Shown one piece after another: positions 9,052-17,628 of a DNA stretch of 64,000 nucleotides. Position numbers and translations under genes: made by a program. The first letter of the stretch is position 1. Each line of letters starts with the position of its first letter. The notes below the pieces were generated by a model. That model was given only the letters and a program-made list of their open reading frames with translations. It ran no database searches and had not been told where the DNA came from. The DNA comes from Pirellulaceae bacterium (lineage in GTDB: Bacteria > Planctomycetota > Planctomycetia > Pirellulales > Pirellulaceae). The stretch spans positions 186,001 through 250,000 of the forward strand of contig BPJU01000008.1 of assembly GCA_026004775.1 (NCBI GenBank). Direction: 5' to 3'.

Positions 9052-11676
9052 TCAATCCAAGTAGATAAACTCGTTTAGATTGAGCGCCATCAGGCAAAAG
9101 GCCTGCATCGCCTGATCCGGTGACAGGCCGTCCCGTTCGCGGAGTTGCTCGATCATCGTCACCCCACGTTCGACTTCCGTGGTCGTTACGGGGCGTTGCA
9201 CAACACGCTCCAGGACCCACCGCACTGCATCCGGCGGGCGATCCGGGAAGCGGTTGGAAGCGGCTTGAGCCAGGAGTGCAGCCTGTTCGTTGAGAAAATC
9301 GCTGTTGAGCATCGTGAGGGCTTGAGTGGGGAGCGTGGTGGTGAATCGCACCGGGCAACTGAAATCGACGTCCGGGCCATCGAACAGCGAAATCAATGGA
9401 GGGATGAGCGAACGTTTGACATGGATGTAAACGCTCCGCCGCGATCGCTCGGAGGGCGGCGAGTTGCCCCAGCCGGAGCCGGGTCGCGACTGGCCGTGCA
9501 ACACTTCCGGCGGAATGATCGGGTAGATGCTCGGCCCACCCACGCGGCTGAGATTCAACGTGCCGTTGACGGCCAGAATTGAATCCCGGATTTCTTCTGC
9601 CGTCAGGCGGCGCATGTCAAAGCGCCAGAACCAGTCGTTGTTCGGGTCCTTGGCCAGCGCTTCCGGGTCGGCCTGCGAAGACATCTGATAAGCGCTGGAG
9701 AGCATAATCAGCCGGTGCATATGCTTCATCCGCCAGCCCGACCGGACAAACTCATCGGCCAGCCAATCCAGCAGTTCCGGATGCGTGGGACGATCGCCTG
9801 CAAATCCGAAATTATTGGCCGATCGAACGAGCCCTCGACCAAAATGGTATTGCCAGATTCGGTTGACCATGACGCGGGCGGTCAGTGGGTTGTCGGGGGA
9901 GGCGATCCATTGAGCCAGAGCGCGGCGGCGGCCGGAGGACTCCTGCCGAGGGACTATTTCGGGAGCAGGCGGATCGAGCACCGAAAGAAACCCCGGCTCG
10001 ACTTGCTCACCCGGCGCATGAGCGCTGCCTCGCAACAAGATATAGGTTGCCGGCGGTTGTGGCCCGTGCTCCTTGACACATAACGCCTGCCGCAGGCCGG
10101 CCGGCGGATGGTCCTCCAGCCAATTGCGTCGCTGCGTCCACTGCACGTATTGCTCGAATTGGGCAGCGCTGAGTACCTCCGGCACCCGCTTCTTGATAAT
10201 CGGTATGCGATTCTGCCGGTGCTGGAATTCCTGTTTTTCCACGTCGCTCAGAGTCGGCAACACCAGACCTTCGATTTCCTTGAGCTGCGCCACTATCTGC
10301 TCGAGCTGGCGACGGTGCTCGCTGGACTCCCTCCGGAACCGCTCCTGCTCCTCGGGTGTTGCAATCACGCGCACCGATGCATCGAGCACGGTTTCATGGG
10401 CCCGCACGCCATAGCGCCGCACGTTGCGGATAAACGCCAGCATCCGGTAGTAGTCGGCCTGCGGAATCGGATCCAGTTTATGGTTGTGGCACCGAGCACA
10501 ATTGATCGTCAGCCCCAAGAACACTTGGGAAATAGTGGTGAGAATATCATCCAGATCGTCATACAGCGCCTGTTCCGCGTCCGACGGCTCGTCGTCCCAC
10601 GGTCCCAGCCGATAAAAACCGGTGGCAATGATCGATTCGGCAGTGACTTCGTCCAGTTCGTCACCGGCCAGTTGCTCCAGGATAAACTGATCATACGGCT
10701 TGTCGGCATTCAACGAATCGATCACATAGTCGCGGTATTGCCAGACAAACGGCTTGGCCGCATCCCGCTCGAAACTGTTCGTCTCCGCATATCGGACCAG
10801 GTCCAGCCAGTGCCGCCCCCAACGCTCACCATAATGAGGCGATTGCAAGAGACGATCGACCAGCCGCTCGAACGCCTGCGGCGAATCGTCCGCCAGGAAC
10901 GCCCGCACTTCCTCGGGTGAAGGCGGAAGGCCAATCAAGTCGTAGTAGGCACGCCGGATGAGCGCCACCTTGGTGGCCGGAGGAGCCGGTCGCAGTCCCT
11001 CAGCCTCCAAACGAGCCAAGATGAACGCATCGATCGGCGTGCGCACCCACTGGCTATTGCCCACCGCCGGCACTTCAGGCCTCCGTACAGGCCGGAACGC
11101 CCAAAACCGCTTGGCCGATTCAGTGACCTGAGGCTCGTGTCCTACCCCTTCCGGGTCACTGGGAGCAAAGATCTCCTCGTTCGGATCGAACGGCACACCC
11201 ATGTGGACCCATCGAGTTAGCACAGCGATTTCCGATTCGGGCAGTTGCCCGGACGGAGGCATCTGGAGCCCTTCATACCGGATGGCACTCAGCAGCAAGC
11301 TTTCCTCCGGCGACTCCAAGTCCACAGCCGGTCCGCTTTCACCGCCCTTGATGAGATCCTGGCGGTTCGACAACCGCAAACCACCTTTGACTTCAGCCTG
11401 GCCTCCGTGGCACGTAAAACAACGACGAGCCAGGATCGGCCGCACGCGGTCCCGATAAAACCTCAACCCTTCGCCACTGGATACGGCCTCGTCCACCGAC
11501 TGCGCTTGCGAGCTGCGACCATCCCAAACGTCGAAAACCAAGGCTACAGCCAGGAAAACCGCAGAGCAGAAGCACACCCCACGCCCCAAAGCAACACCGC
11601 CCTGCCACCGCCGGCTCGCCGCCAATCCCAAAGGACTCACCCGCCGGTCACCCATCACGTGACGATCCCTTCCCAT
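9052..11676 (-). CDS. Exported cytochrome-c-like PSCyt1-DUF1549-DUF1553 protein
   Basis: An 874-residue planctomycete-type protein. An N-terminal signal/anchor ([15 protein letters not shown]) is followed by a planctomycete cytochrome C domain with the haem-binding CxxCH in [20 protein letters not shown], then DUF1549 ([35 protein letters not shown], and a second CxxCH in [14 protein letters not shown]), then DUF1553 ([36 protein letters not shown]). Exported and probably haem-bearing; its substrate is unknown. Proteins of this kind are often encoded next to DUF1501 proteins, but this copy stands alone. ATG 11655 with GAAGGGA upstream is an equally good start. A ~100-residue helical, Glu/Arg/Gln-rich segment separates DUF1549 and DUF1553. 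Confidence 0.9.
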   Translation of the reverse strand: MGRDRHVMGDRRVSPLGLAASRRWQGGVALGRGVCFCSAVFLAVALVFDVWDGRSSQAQSVDEAVSSGEGLRFYRDRVRPILARRCFTCHGGQAEVKGGLRLSNRQDLIKGGESGPAVDLESPEESLLLSAIRYEGLQMPPSGQLPESEIAVLTRWVHMGVPFDPNEEIFAPSDPEGVGHEPQVTESAKRFWAFRPVRRPEVPAVGNSQWVRTPIDAFILARLEAEGLRPAPPATKVALIRRAYYDLIGLPPSPEEVRAFLADDSPQAFERLVDRLLQSPHYGERWGRHWLDLVRYAETNSFERDAAKPFVWQYRDYVIDSLNADKPYDQFILEQLAGDELDEVTAESIIATGFYRLGPWDDEPSDAEQALYDDLDDILTTISQVFLGLTINCARCHNHKLDPIPQADYYRMLAFIRNVRRYGVRAHETVLDASVRVIATPEEQERFRRESSEHRRQLEQIVAQLKEIEGLVLPTLSDVEKQEFQHRQNRIPIIKKRVPEVLSAAQFEQYVQWTQRRNWLEDHPPAGLRQALCVKEHGPQPPATYILLRGSAHAPGEQVEPGFLSVLDPPAPEIVPRQESSGRRRALAQWIASPDNPLTARVMVNRIWQYHFGRGLVRSANNFGFAGDRPTHPELLDWLADEFVRSGWRMKHMHRLIMLSSAYQMSSQADPEALAKDPNNDWFWRFDMRRLTAEEIRDSILAVNGTLNLSRVGGPSIYPIIPPEVLHGQSRPGSGWGNSPPSERSRRSVYIHVKRSLIPPLISLFDGPDVDFSCPVRFTTTLPTQALTMLNSDFLNEQAALLAQAASNRFPDRPPDAVRWVLERVVQRPVTTTEVERGVTMIEQLRERDGLSPDQAMQAFCLMALNLNEFIYLD

Positions 11677-12170
11677 CCGCTCATACAGCTAATACAACGT
11701 CAACCGACCTTCTCCGTACCATCAAGTACTGTGTCAGAAAACTAAGGCAATTGCAACACGTTCCCCATGATCACCCGACGCCCATAGTCGCTCGACTCTG
11801 CATTCGAAGCGCCCCCAAACGCACGCCTCTCCGGCTCCATCCGGCAAGGCTCTCCGGCTCGATCCCATCCGACACACCCGACCCACGGACAGCTATCCGC
11901 ACGGCAGCCGGCCGAATAATCCTCCATCGACGACCTGCCGGCGCACGCTCCTCACACCATCGCCAGCCCCACCGATTGACACCCGCGCCTGCTGTTTTCA
12001 TTCCATACTTTTGGTGTATATATCTATTGCAAGTCAGGGCATGTGAGGTTGGCGTTTGCGAGTCTGGTGTGCGCAAGTTATTTAAGAGCAATAACTTGTG
12101 ACCAGGACACAAACGAAAATTTCCCAACGGTTTGGCCGAAAAAATTTCGAAAAATTTTTGGAAAAAATGC
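11677..12170. other. Gene-free stretch, AT-rich towards the sRNA promoter
   Basis: About 490 bp without a credible gene. The left part is GC-rich and should hold the promoter of the minus-strand DUF1549 gene. From about 12000 it becomes AT-rich (GTGTATATATCTATTG, then runs of A/T at 12115-12170), resembling an upstream activating (UP-element-like) region before the promoter at 12171. Confidence 0.45.
12074..12098. promoter_or_regulatory. Perfect 9-bp inverted repeat (operator-like dyad)
   Basis: CAAGTTATT (12074-12082), a 7-bp centre, and AATAACTTG (12090-12098) form a perfect dyad, about 75 bp upstream of the -35 box at 12171. No T-run follows on either strand, so it looks more like a protein-binding site than a terminator. 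Confidence 0.45.
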
Positions 12171-12199
12171 TTGAACTCGTTTGCTGCGTGCTTTATATT
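12171..12199 (+). promoter_or_regulatory. Sigma-70-type promoter of the candidate small RNA
   Basis: TTGAAC (12171-12176), a 17-bp spacer and TATATT (12194-12199) make a near-consensus promoter, preceded by an A/T-rich stretch. The predicted start of transcription is about 12206. Confidence 0.7.
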
Positions 12200-12205
12200 C
12201 ATTGA

Positions 12206-12278
12206 TGCAAGTGGGTTAGCTGCCCCTACCCGCTTTGCCCCGTGTAAGGTCTCTACCCCGCCTTACACGGGTTTTTTT
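12206..12278 (+). ncRNA. Candidate small RNA or terminated leader (~73 nt)
   Basis: A strong promoter and a strong terminator bracket ~73 nt with no open reading frame worth the name. The transcript would fold into a first hairpin (GTGGGT paired with ACCCGC, one G-U pair, around 12211-12233) and then the terminator hairpin at 12239-12271. It could be a free small RNA or the prematurely terminated leader (attenuator or riboswitch) of the folate operon that starts 190 bp downstream. I recognise no known RNA family. Confidence 0.55.
12239..12278 (+). terminator. Rho-independent terminator
   Basis: A perfect 11-bp stem, CCCGTGTAAGG (12239-12249) with CCTTACACGGG (12261-12271), an 11-nt loop, then seven T. 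A textbook intrinsic terminator for the + strand. Confidence 0.9.
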
Positions 12279-12467
12279 GTTCGGTGTGCCAGCTTTCTTT
12301 TTTCTTGAAGCTCAGTCGGCAACTGCGTTGCTTGCGAACGTATTCGGGAAGGTTGCCTCTGAAAAACACGTGCGCGGAGCCGGCACAAGCTGGGTGCGGG
12401 AGGTGTTGGCACGGTAATCGGCTCGGCCGTCAATCGTTTGGCTGTAGCTCGGATGGGAGAGTAGGCG

Positions 12468-13208
12468 GTGGCGGACAAAGACTTGACCGGACAAGTTGCG
12501 ATCGTGACCGGCGGTGCGCAGAGGCTGGGGCACGCCATGGTCACGGCTCTGGCCGAAGCCGGATTGCGCGTATGCATCCACTACAACCGATCGGCTGAAA
12601 GTGCGCACCAGGTGTGCCGGCAACTTCAAGAATCCGGTCGGCAAGCGATGGCGGTCCGGTGTGATTTTTCGGATCCCGGAGCGGACGCTGCCGGTGTGGT
12701 GGATGCGGCCTATCGAGCCTGGGGGCGGGTGGACGTGCTGGTCAATAGTGCGTCGATATTCGAGGCGGCCTCGTTAATGGATACGACTGTCGAGCAGTTT
12801 GACCGGCACGTGGCTGTGAATCTGCGCGCACCGTGGCGATTGGCCCAAGCCTTCGTGGCGCGCCTCGACCCTCAAGCTCAAGGACAGATCGTCAACATTC
12901 TGGACTGGCGGGCATTGCGTCCGGTACCGGGGCATTTCAGTTATACGCTGACCAAGGCAGCTTTGTGGGCGATGACGCGGCTGCTGGCTCAGGAACTGGC
13001 TCCCCGCGTGCGAGTCAATGCCATTGCTCCGGGAGCCATCCTGCCACCGGCCGACAGCAGCCCGGATTACCTGGAACAGCTTGCAACCCGGATTCCACTG
13101 GCACGTGCCGGGTGCCCGGACGACGTGACCGAAGCCCTGCTCTATCTGTTGCGGAGTGACTTCGTCACGGGTATCGTGCTTCCGGTGACCGGTGGCCAGG
13201 AGTTGTAG
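12468..13208 (+). CDS. Pteridine-reductase-like SDR (FolM/PTR1 type)
   Basis: A 246-residue short-chain dehydrogenase that probably reduces dihydropterin or dihydrofolate with NADPH. The cofactor loop is VTGGAQRLG, the TGxxxRxG form typical of pteridine reductases rather than the general TGxxxGxG. The usual catalytic Ser region reads IVNILDWRA with Asp in place of Ser, as in PTR1, followed by YTLTK supplying Tyr and Lys. NSASIF and VNAIAPGAI complete the fold. It begins at GTG 12468 behind GGGAGAG. It heads a run with folB (76 bp on) and folK, which strongly supports a folate role, perhaps as the window's dihydrofolate or dihydromonapterin reductase. Confidence 0.8.
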   Translation: MADKDLTGQVAIVTGGAQRLGHAMVTALAEAGLRVCIHYNRSAESAHQVCRQLQESGRQAMAVRCDFSDPGADAAGVVDAAYRAWGRVDVLVNSASIFEAASLMDTTVEQFDRHVAVNLRAPWRLAQAFVARLDPQAQGQIVNILDWRALRPVPGHFSYTLTKAALWAMTRLLAQELAPRVRVNAIAPGAILPPADSSPDYLEQLATRIPLARAGCPDDVTEALLYLLRSDFVTGIVLPVTGGQEL

Positions 13209-13284
13209 GCGAGCAGGTGCACGCGGGCATCGGCTCGGCACGACCAAGACATAAGGCATCTATGCCGAAAGGAGGTCCTAGTCC

Positions 13285-13638
13285 GTGGACGAAATCCATA
13301 TCCGCGATCTGGTGGTGCGAACGATTATCGGCACCAATCCTGAAGAGCGCCTCGAGCGGCAGGATGTGCTGATCAATATCACGCTCTATACCGATACGCG
13401 TCCGGCTGGACGATCCGACGATTTGGCCGACACGATCAATTACCGGGATGTGGCCAAGAAAGTGATGACGCTGGCCGAACAATCCCAGTTTTATCTGGTG
13501 GAAAAGTTGGCTGAAGAGATCGCTGCTTTGGCTTTGAGCGATCCGCGTGTCGATCGAGTCCGGGTGGCGGTCGAGAAGCCGGGCGCCGTGCGCTTTGCTC
13601 GGTCGGTCGGTGTATGCATCGAGCGGGGACGCGTCTGA
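13285..13638 (+). CDS. folB: Dihydroneopterin aldolase
   Basis: Cleaves 7,8-dihydroneopterin to 6-hydroxymethyl-dihydropterin and glycolaldehyde in folate synthesis. 117 residues, the normal size. Family motifs: LVVRTIIGTNPEERLERQDV, LADTINYRDVAK, FYLVEKLAEEIA (with catalytic Glu/Lys environment) and VAVEKPGAVRFARSVGV. The start is GTG 13285, eight bases after a perfect AAAGGAGGT Shine-Dalgarno. The stop codon abuts the folK start with no gap. Confidence 0.93.
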   Translation: MDEIHIRDLVVRTIIGTNPEERLERQDVLINITLYTDTRPAGRSDDLADTINYRDVAKKVMTLAEQSQFYLVEKLAEEIAALALSDPRVDRVRVAVEKPGAVRFARSVGVCIERGRV

Positions 13639-14169
13639 ATGCCGCCGGCATCTTCTTCGGATAGATGGACTCTTTTCGGTCTCGGGTCGAATATCCGCCC
13701 GGAAAAGTATTTGCCGGAGGCGGCTCGCCGGTTGGCCGAGCATGCGACGGCGGTGCGGTGTTCTTCGGTTTGGCAAAGCCGCCCGGTGGGATTTCGCGAC
13801 CAGCCGGATTTTCTAAATGCCGTGGTGGCGATCCGGAGTCGCTGGGAGCTGGTACGCTGGCAAGAAGAGCTGATACCGGCGATCGAGCAGCAGTTGGGCC
13901 GGCAGCGGGATCCGAATAACAAGAACGCACCGCGGACGATCGACATCGACCTGTTGTTACACGGTGATTGGGTCGGCGCGGTGGGAAAGCATCGGCTGCC
14001 GGCACCGGAGCTTTTGGAACGCTGGTTTGTGGCGGTCCCGGCGGCCGAAGTGGCACCCTACCTGCGGCATCCGACCGATGGCCGCACGCTCCGCCAGATT
14101 GCCCACCAACTGTGGCAATCCCTGGACGAAACGCCACGTACGCGCCCCGACGTCGTGCTGCTCGAATGA
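13639..14169 (+). CDS. folK: 6-hydroxymethyl-7,8-dihydropterin pyrophosphokinase
   Basis: Transfers pyrophosphate from ATP to hydroxymethyl-dihydropterin, the step after FolB. 176 residues. Diagnostic motifs are FGLGSNIRPEKYL, SRPVGFRDQPDFLNAVV and the ATP/Mg site DPNNKNAPRTIDIDLLLHG. It begins at the base after the folB stop, so the two are almost certainly translated from one mRNA. No further folate genes follow; the next 400 bp hold a MITE-like element. Confidence 0.93.
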   Translation: MPPASSSDRWTLFGLGSNIRPEKYLPEAARRLAEHATAVRCSSVWQSRPVGFRDQPDFLNAVVAIRSRWELVRWQEELIPAIEQQLGRQRDPNNKNAPRTIDIDLLLHGDWVGAVGKHRLPAPELLERWFVAVPAAEVAPYLRHPTDGRTLRQIAHQLWQSLDETPRTRPDVVLLE

Positions 14170-14209
14170 TCGCCGGCTGCCCGGATGCCCCATCGACAGA
14201 GCGGCGATT

Positions 14210-14318
14210 TTAATTGGACAACGCCATTTTAGGAAATAGGTAAAACGGCTCATCTCCAATTCAGGGCTTGCGCCGGGTAAGCCTTGCGCAGTCTATCAAA
14301 ATGGCGCTGTCCCATTAA
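14210..14318. mobile_element. MITE-like element with ~21-bp terminal inverted repeats
   Basis: The left arm TTAATTGGACAACGCCATTTT (14210-14230, 21 bases with only two changes) is matched in inverse orientation by 14298-14318 (core AAAATGGCGCTGTCC). The ~67 bp between holds a short inner GGCTT/AAGCC stem and no reading frame. A non-coding element of ~109 bp bounded by good inverted repeats fits a MITE or a solo transposon remnant. The rest of the 404-bp gap between folK and the oxidoreductase (14319-14573) shows nothing clear beyond the AGGAG of the next gene. Confidence 0.55.
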
Positions 14319-14573
14319 CATCGCGGCCAGAAGCGCCGCCAGGTCCTGGCTGATACCTGGCAGGTGGGCCGGCTGTTTTTTCGACCCGGCTGATGGCAGA
14401 GTCCACGGGAGTTCTTCCTCGGAGTGAAATGAACCTATGGCCAGCCGCCACTGGGTCGAGTAGTCTAATGGGTGCCGATAGTCGAGCCGCCTGATGCCGG
14501 CCGGTGTGGGGTGTAATCGTTGTGGGCGATCGTTGTGGGCAGAGGTGAGGTACGAACAGGCAGGAGATCCAAG

Positions 14574-15854
14574 ATGTTGTCGAGCAACCGTCGTACGTTT
14601 TTGGCCGGATTGGCTGCTGGAGCCATGGCGTCGTATGCGCGGGCCTCGTTTGCCGGAGCTCCGAACCAGCGCATCGTGGTGGCCGTAATGGGCTTGGGCC
14701 GTGGTGCCGCTGTGGCCCAGACGTTCGCCCAACAGCCTGACACGGTGGTCAAGTATTTGTGTGACGTCGACTCGGCGCGTTCGGCTCCGGTTGCCAAGAG
14801 TTTCGAGGCTCGCTACGGAACGGCTCCCGAGGTGATCACCGATTTTCGGCACGCTTTGGATGACAAAGACGTGGACGTGTTGGTATGTGCTGCGCCGAAT
14901 CACTGGCATGGACCGGCCACGATTCTGGCGTGTGCGGCCGGCAAGCATGTGTATGTGGAAAAGCCCTGTTGCCACAATCCTCAGGAGGGCGAGTGGATGG
15001 TGGCGGCGGCCCGGAAATACCGTCGCTGTGTCCAGATGGGCAACCAGCGTCGCAGTGCCCCGGGAACTCAGCGCGCCATACAGCGCCTGAAAGAAGGAGC
15101 CATCGGTCGCGTTTACCTGGCCAAATCGTGGTACAACAACAACCGCCCGCCGATCGGCAAGGGTGTGCCGGCCGAGGTGCCGTCGACCCTCAATTACGAT
15201 CTTTGGCAAGGTCCGGCTCCGCGCCGGCCGTACCTCACCAACCGGATCCATTACAACTGGCATTGGTTCTGGCACTGGGGCAACGGCGAACTGGGTAACA
15301 ACGGCGTGCACACCATCGACCTCTGCCGCTGGGGTCTGGGAGTAGATTACCCGACGCGCGTCGTGAGCACCGGATATCGCTACCGGTACGACGACGAGCA
15401 AGAGACACCCGACACGCACATGGTGGCCTTTGAATTCGGCGGCCAGGCCATGATCGTGTGGGAGGGTAGAAGTTGCCACCGGCATAACGAGGGCTTCGTG
15501 AAGTTTTACGGCGAGTCCGGCACGATGGCTCTGGAGTCCAACGGCACCTACACGATTTACGACATGCAGGACAAGCAGGTCGAACGCGAAGTGGGCAATA
15601 CGGTAGGTGACGCTCAACACGCGGCGAACTTGTTGGAAGCCATTCGGGCGGACGACCCGGAGCGGCTCAATTCCGAGATCGAAGAAGGCCACAAGAGCAC
15701 GCTGTTGTGTCACCTGGGCAATATCGCATATCGCACGACGGGCAGTGTTCAGTGCGATCCAGCCAACGGGCGCCTGCGCGCGGAAGCCAATCCCTCAGAA
15801 GCGCTGGCCCTGTGGTCGCGGGAGTACGAACCAGGATGGGAACCGAAATTCTAG
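14574..15854 (+). CDS. Tat-exported Gfo/Idh/MocA-family oxidoreductase
   Basis: A 426-residue NAD(P)-dependent sugar/inositol-type dehydrogenase. The N-terminus NRRTFLAGLAAGAMASYARASFA is a twin-arginine signal, implying folding with cofactor before export. The Rossmann segment follows (VVAVMGLGRGAAVAQTF, VKYLCDVD), with the family's EKP motif in HVYVEKPCCHNPQE and the C-terminal dimer domain (HYNWHWFWHWGNGELGNNGVH, typical of planctomycete Gfo/Idh paralogues). ATG 14574 is preceded by AGGAG. Its end overlaps the start of the MazG-like gene by 19 bases, suggesting translational coupling. The substrate is unknown. Confidence 0.9.
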   Translation: MLSSNRRTFLAGLAAGAMASYARASFAGAPNQRIVVAVMGLGRGAAVAQTFAQQPDTVVKYLCDVDSARSAPVAKSFEARYGTAPEVITDFRHALDDKDVDVLVCAAPNHWHGPATILACAAGKHVYVEKPCCHNPQEGEWMVAAARKYRRCVQMGNQRRSAPGTQRAIQRLKEGAIGRVYLAKSWYNNNRPPIGKGVPAEVPSTLNYDLWQGPAPRRPYLTNRIHYNWHWFWHWGNGELGNNGVHTIDLCRWGLGVDYPTRVVSTGYRYRYDDEQETPDTHMVAFEFGGQAMIVWEGRSCHRHNEGFVKFYGESGTMALESNGTYTIYDMQDKQVEREVGNTVGDAQHAANLLEAIRADDPERLNSEIEEGHKSTLLCHLGNIAYRTTGSVQCDPANGRLRAEANPSEALALWSREYEPGWEPKF

Positions 15855-16219
15855 ACGATCCTGCGCCGGATGAGCCGCATGATGACCGCTCGACGACGCT
15901 GGCCGAGCTGCGCGCGTGTGTCGAGCAGTTTGTGGCTGAGCGGCACTGGCAAACTTATCATGCGCCGAAGAACCTGGCGATGTCGCTGGCGATCGAGTCG
16001 GCCGAACTGATGGAGCATTTTCAGTGGGTGACGGTGGATGAGTCACGGCACGTGGCGGACGACACTCAGGTGCGCGAAGCGGTGCTGGACGAACTGGCCG
16101 ATGTTTTCTGTTACGTGTTGGCTATGGCCAACGCCTTGAACGCCGATTTGACGCGGGCCTTCCGGCAGAAGATGCGGAAGAACGCCCGCAAATATCCAGC
16201 TCCCGATACGACACTATAA
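15836..16219 (+). CDS. MazG-like nucleotide pyrophosphohydrolase (dCTPase/RS21-C6 type)
   Basis: A 127-residue all-alpha NTP pyrophosphohydrolase that probably hydrolyses dCTP or modified nucleotides. The metal-binding motif is visible as LAIESAELMEHFQW (ExxE) and VLDELADVFCYVLAMAN (ExxD), with the C-terminal RKNARKYP typical of the short MazG/DCTPP1 group. ATG 15836 lies inside the end of the upstream oxidoreductase gene (19-base overlap); longer in-frame extensions run through that gene and are rejected. The 3' end overlaps the convergent DUF1501 gene by six bases. Confidence 0.85.
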   Translation: MGTEILDDPAPDEPHDDRSTTLAELRACVEQFVAERHWQTYHAPKNLAMSLAIESAELMEHFQWVTVDESRHVADDTQVREAVLDELADVFCYVLAMANALNADLTRAFRQKMRKNARKYPAPDTTL

Positions 16220-17521
16220 AACGCCCTGGATCAGTTGGCCGCCGTCGACCAGCTTGATCGGCCGCCCGATGCTGCTCATGTTTTCATGGTCCGGGTCGAT
16301 ACCTAAGGCCGTGAAGATGGTGCGGAATAGATCCGGCACGGTGACCGGCTGGCCGGTGATTTCCACCCCGCCGGCATCGGTCTGGCCGATGGCTTGCCCC
16401 GGACGCACTCCACAGCCGCCCAACACCACGCTGAAAGCTCGCGGGTAGTGGTCGCGCCCCCCTCGAGGGTTGATTCTTGGCGTGCGCCCGAACTCACCCA
16501 TCCACACCACCAGGGTCGACTCCAACAGACCCCGTTGCTCCAGATCCCGCACTAAGGCGGCCATCGGCTGGTCGAGCTGCCCGCACAACGAACGGGAACG
16601 GTTGAAGTTGTCTTCGTGCGTATCCCAGTTGCCCAGTGTCACCTCGACACAGGTGACTCCCGCTTCAACAAGCCGGCGTGCCAGCAGGCAACCACGAGCA
16701 AAGGTCGAATCGCCGTAGGCTTGCCGCACCGACACCGGCTCCCGATCCAACTCGAACACTTGCATCTTGGGGCTGAGGATCATGTCGGTGGCAGCTCGAT
16801 AAATGGCGTGGCGATCTTCTACGAGCCGGCCGCCCACCCGCTCGGCAAACTCGTGATCGGCCTCTTCCAACAGCGCCAACCGCCTCCGCAATCGCTGCTC
16901 GCCCGATGACGGCGTGGCGTTCTGCGGCATCTGGCCCGGGTTGGAGACGACAAACGGGTCGAATTTGACGCCCAGCAGGCCACCGCCACCCAAATCCCGA
17001 TTGCTTTGTCCGATGCGGACGAACGCCGGTAAATCCAGATCGGACGGCGCGAGTTGGTGAGCGACCGAAGCGCCGAGCGTCGGATGCTTGACCGTTGCGG
17101 TGGGCAAGTAACCGGTGTGCAGCAGGTAGGTGGCTCGCGAATGCGTTCCTTCCCGGGCGGTTACCGAGCGCAGCAGGCAAAGTCGATCGAGTACCCCGGC
17201 AACTTGCGGGAGGTTTTCCGAAATCGGGACTCCGGGGATGCGCGTCGGAATCGCTCGGGTTTCGCCACCGTTGGCATGGCCGGGCTTGGGCGTGAACGTT
17301 TCGAATTGGCTCGGCCCGCCCTGCATCCACAACAAGATCAAATGTTTGCCGTTCTTGCGCATCTCCTGGGCATGAGCACTTACCACATGCCCCAAACGCA
17401 ACCCGATGGCCGACGTACCCAGGGCCACCCAACGCAACAGGTCGCGGCGCGCGATACCGTCGCGGCGGCCCAGCCGCACATCCCATTCGTGTATCCATTG
17501 TCCGTTAAGCTGGTGAGCCAT
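16214..17521 (-). CDS. Exported DUF1501 protein
   Basis: A 435-residue planctomycete DUF1501 (alkaline-phosphatase-superfamily-like) protein. A twin-arginine-like leader (GIARRDLLRWVALGTSAIG) is followed by ILLWMQGGPSQFETF (start of the domain), TREGTHSR-type segment, CVEVTLGNWDTHEDNF and VVWMGEFGRTPRINPRGGRDHYPRAF, with metal-type Asp/His residues. ATG 17521 has AGGAG seven bases upstream; an upstream ATG at 17554 is less likely. It lies ~107 bp downstream of a DUF1549/DUF1553 gene on the same strand, the usual pairing. The pair probably works together in the periplasm on an unknown substrate. Confidence 0.9.
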   Translation of the reverse strand: MAHQLNGQWIHEWDVRLGRRDGIARRDLLRWVALGTSAIGLRLGHVVSAHAQEMRKNGKHLILLWMQGGPSQFETFTPKPGHANGGETRAIPTRIPGVPISENLPQVAGVLDRLCLLRSVTAREGTHSRATYLLHTGYLPTATVKHPTLGASVAHQLAPSDLDLPAFVRIGQSNRDLGGGGLLGVKFDPFVVSNPGQMPQNATPSSGEQRLRRRLALLEEADHEFAERVGGRLVEDRHAIYRAATDMILSPKMQVFELDREPVSVRQAYGDSTFARGCLLARRLVEAGVTCVEVTLGNWDTHEDNFNRSRSLCGQLDQPMAALVRDLEQRGLLESTLVVWMGEFGRTPRINPRGGRDHYPRAFSVVLGGCGVRPGQAIGQTDAGGVEITGQPVTVPDLFRTIFTALGIDPDHENMSSIGRPIKLVDGGQLIQGVL

Positions 17522-17628
17522 AATTGGGCTCCTGAATCGTAAGGCAATACCCATCTACATGTATGTGGTCCAAATGTTTGTGGTCCAAGCGGTGGCCGCG
17601 GCCTGTGGTTCGCCCCATAACCAACCCG

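Noticed and set aside
14250-15713. 487-codon minus-strand reading frame
   Set aside because: It is the antisense of the well-supported oxidoreductase gene and has no recognisable motifs or start signals.
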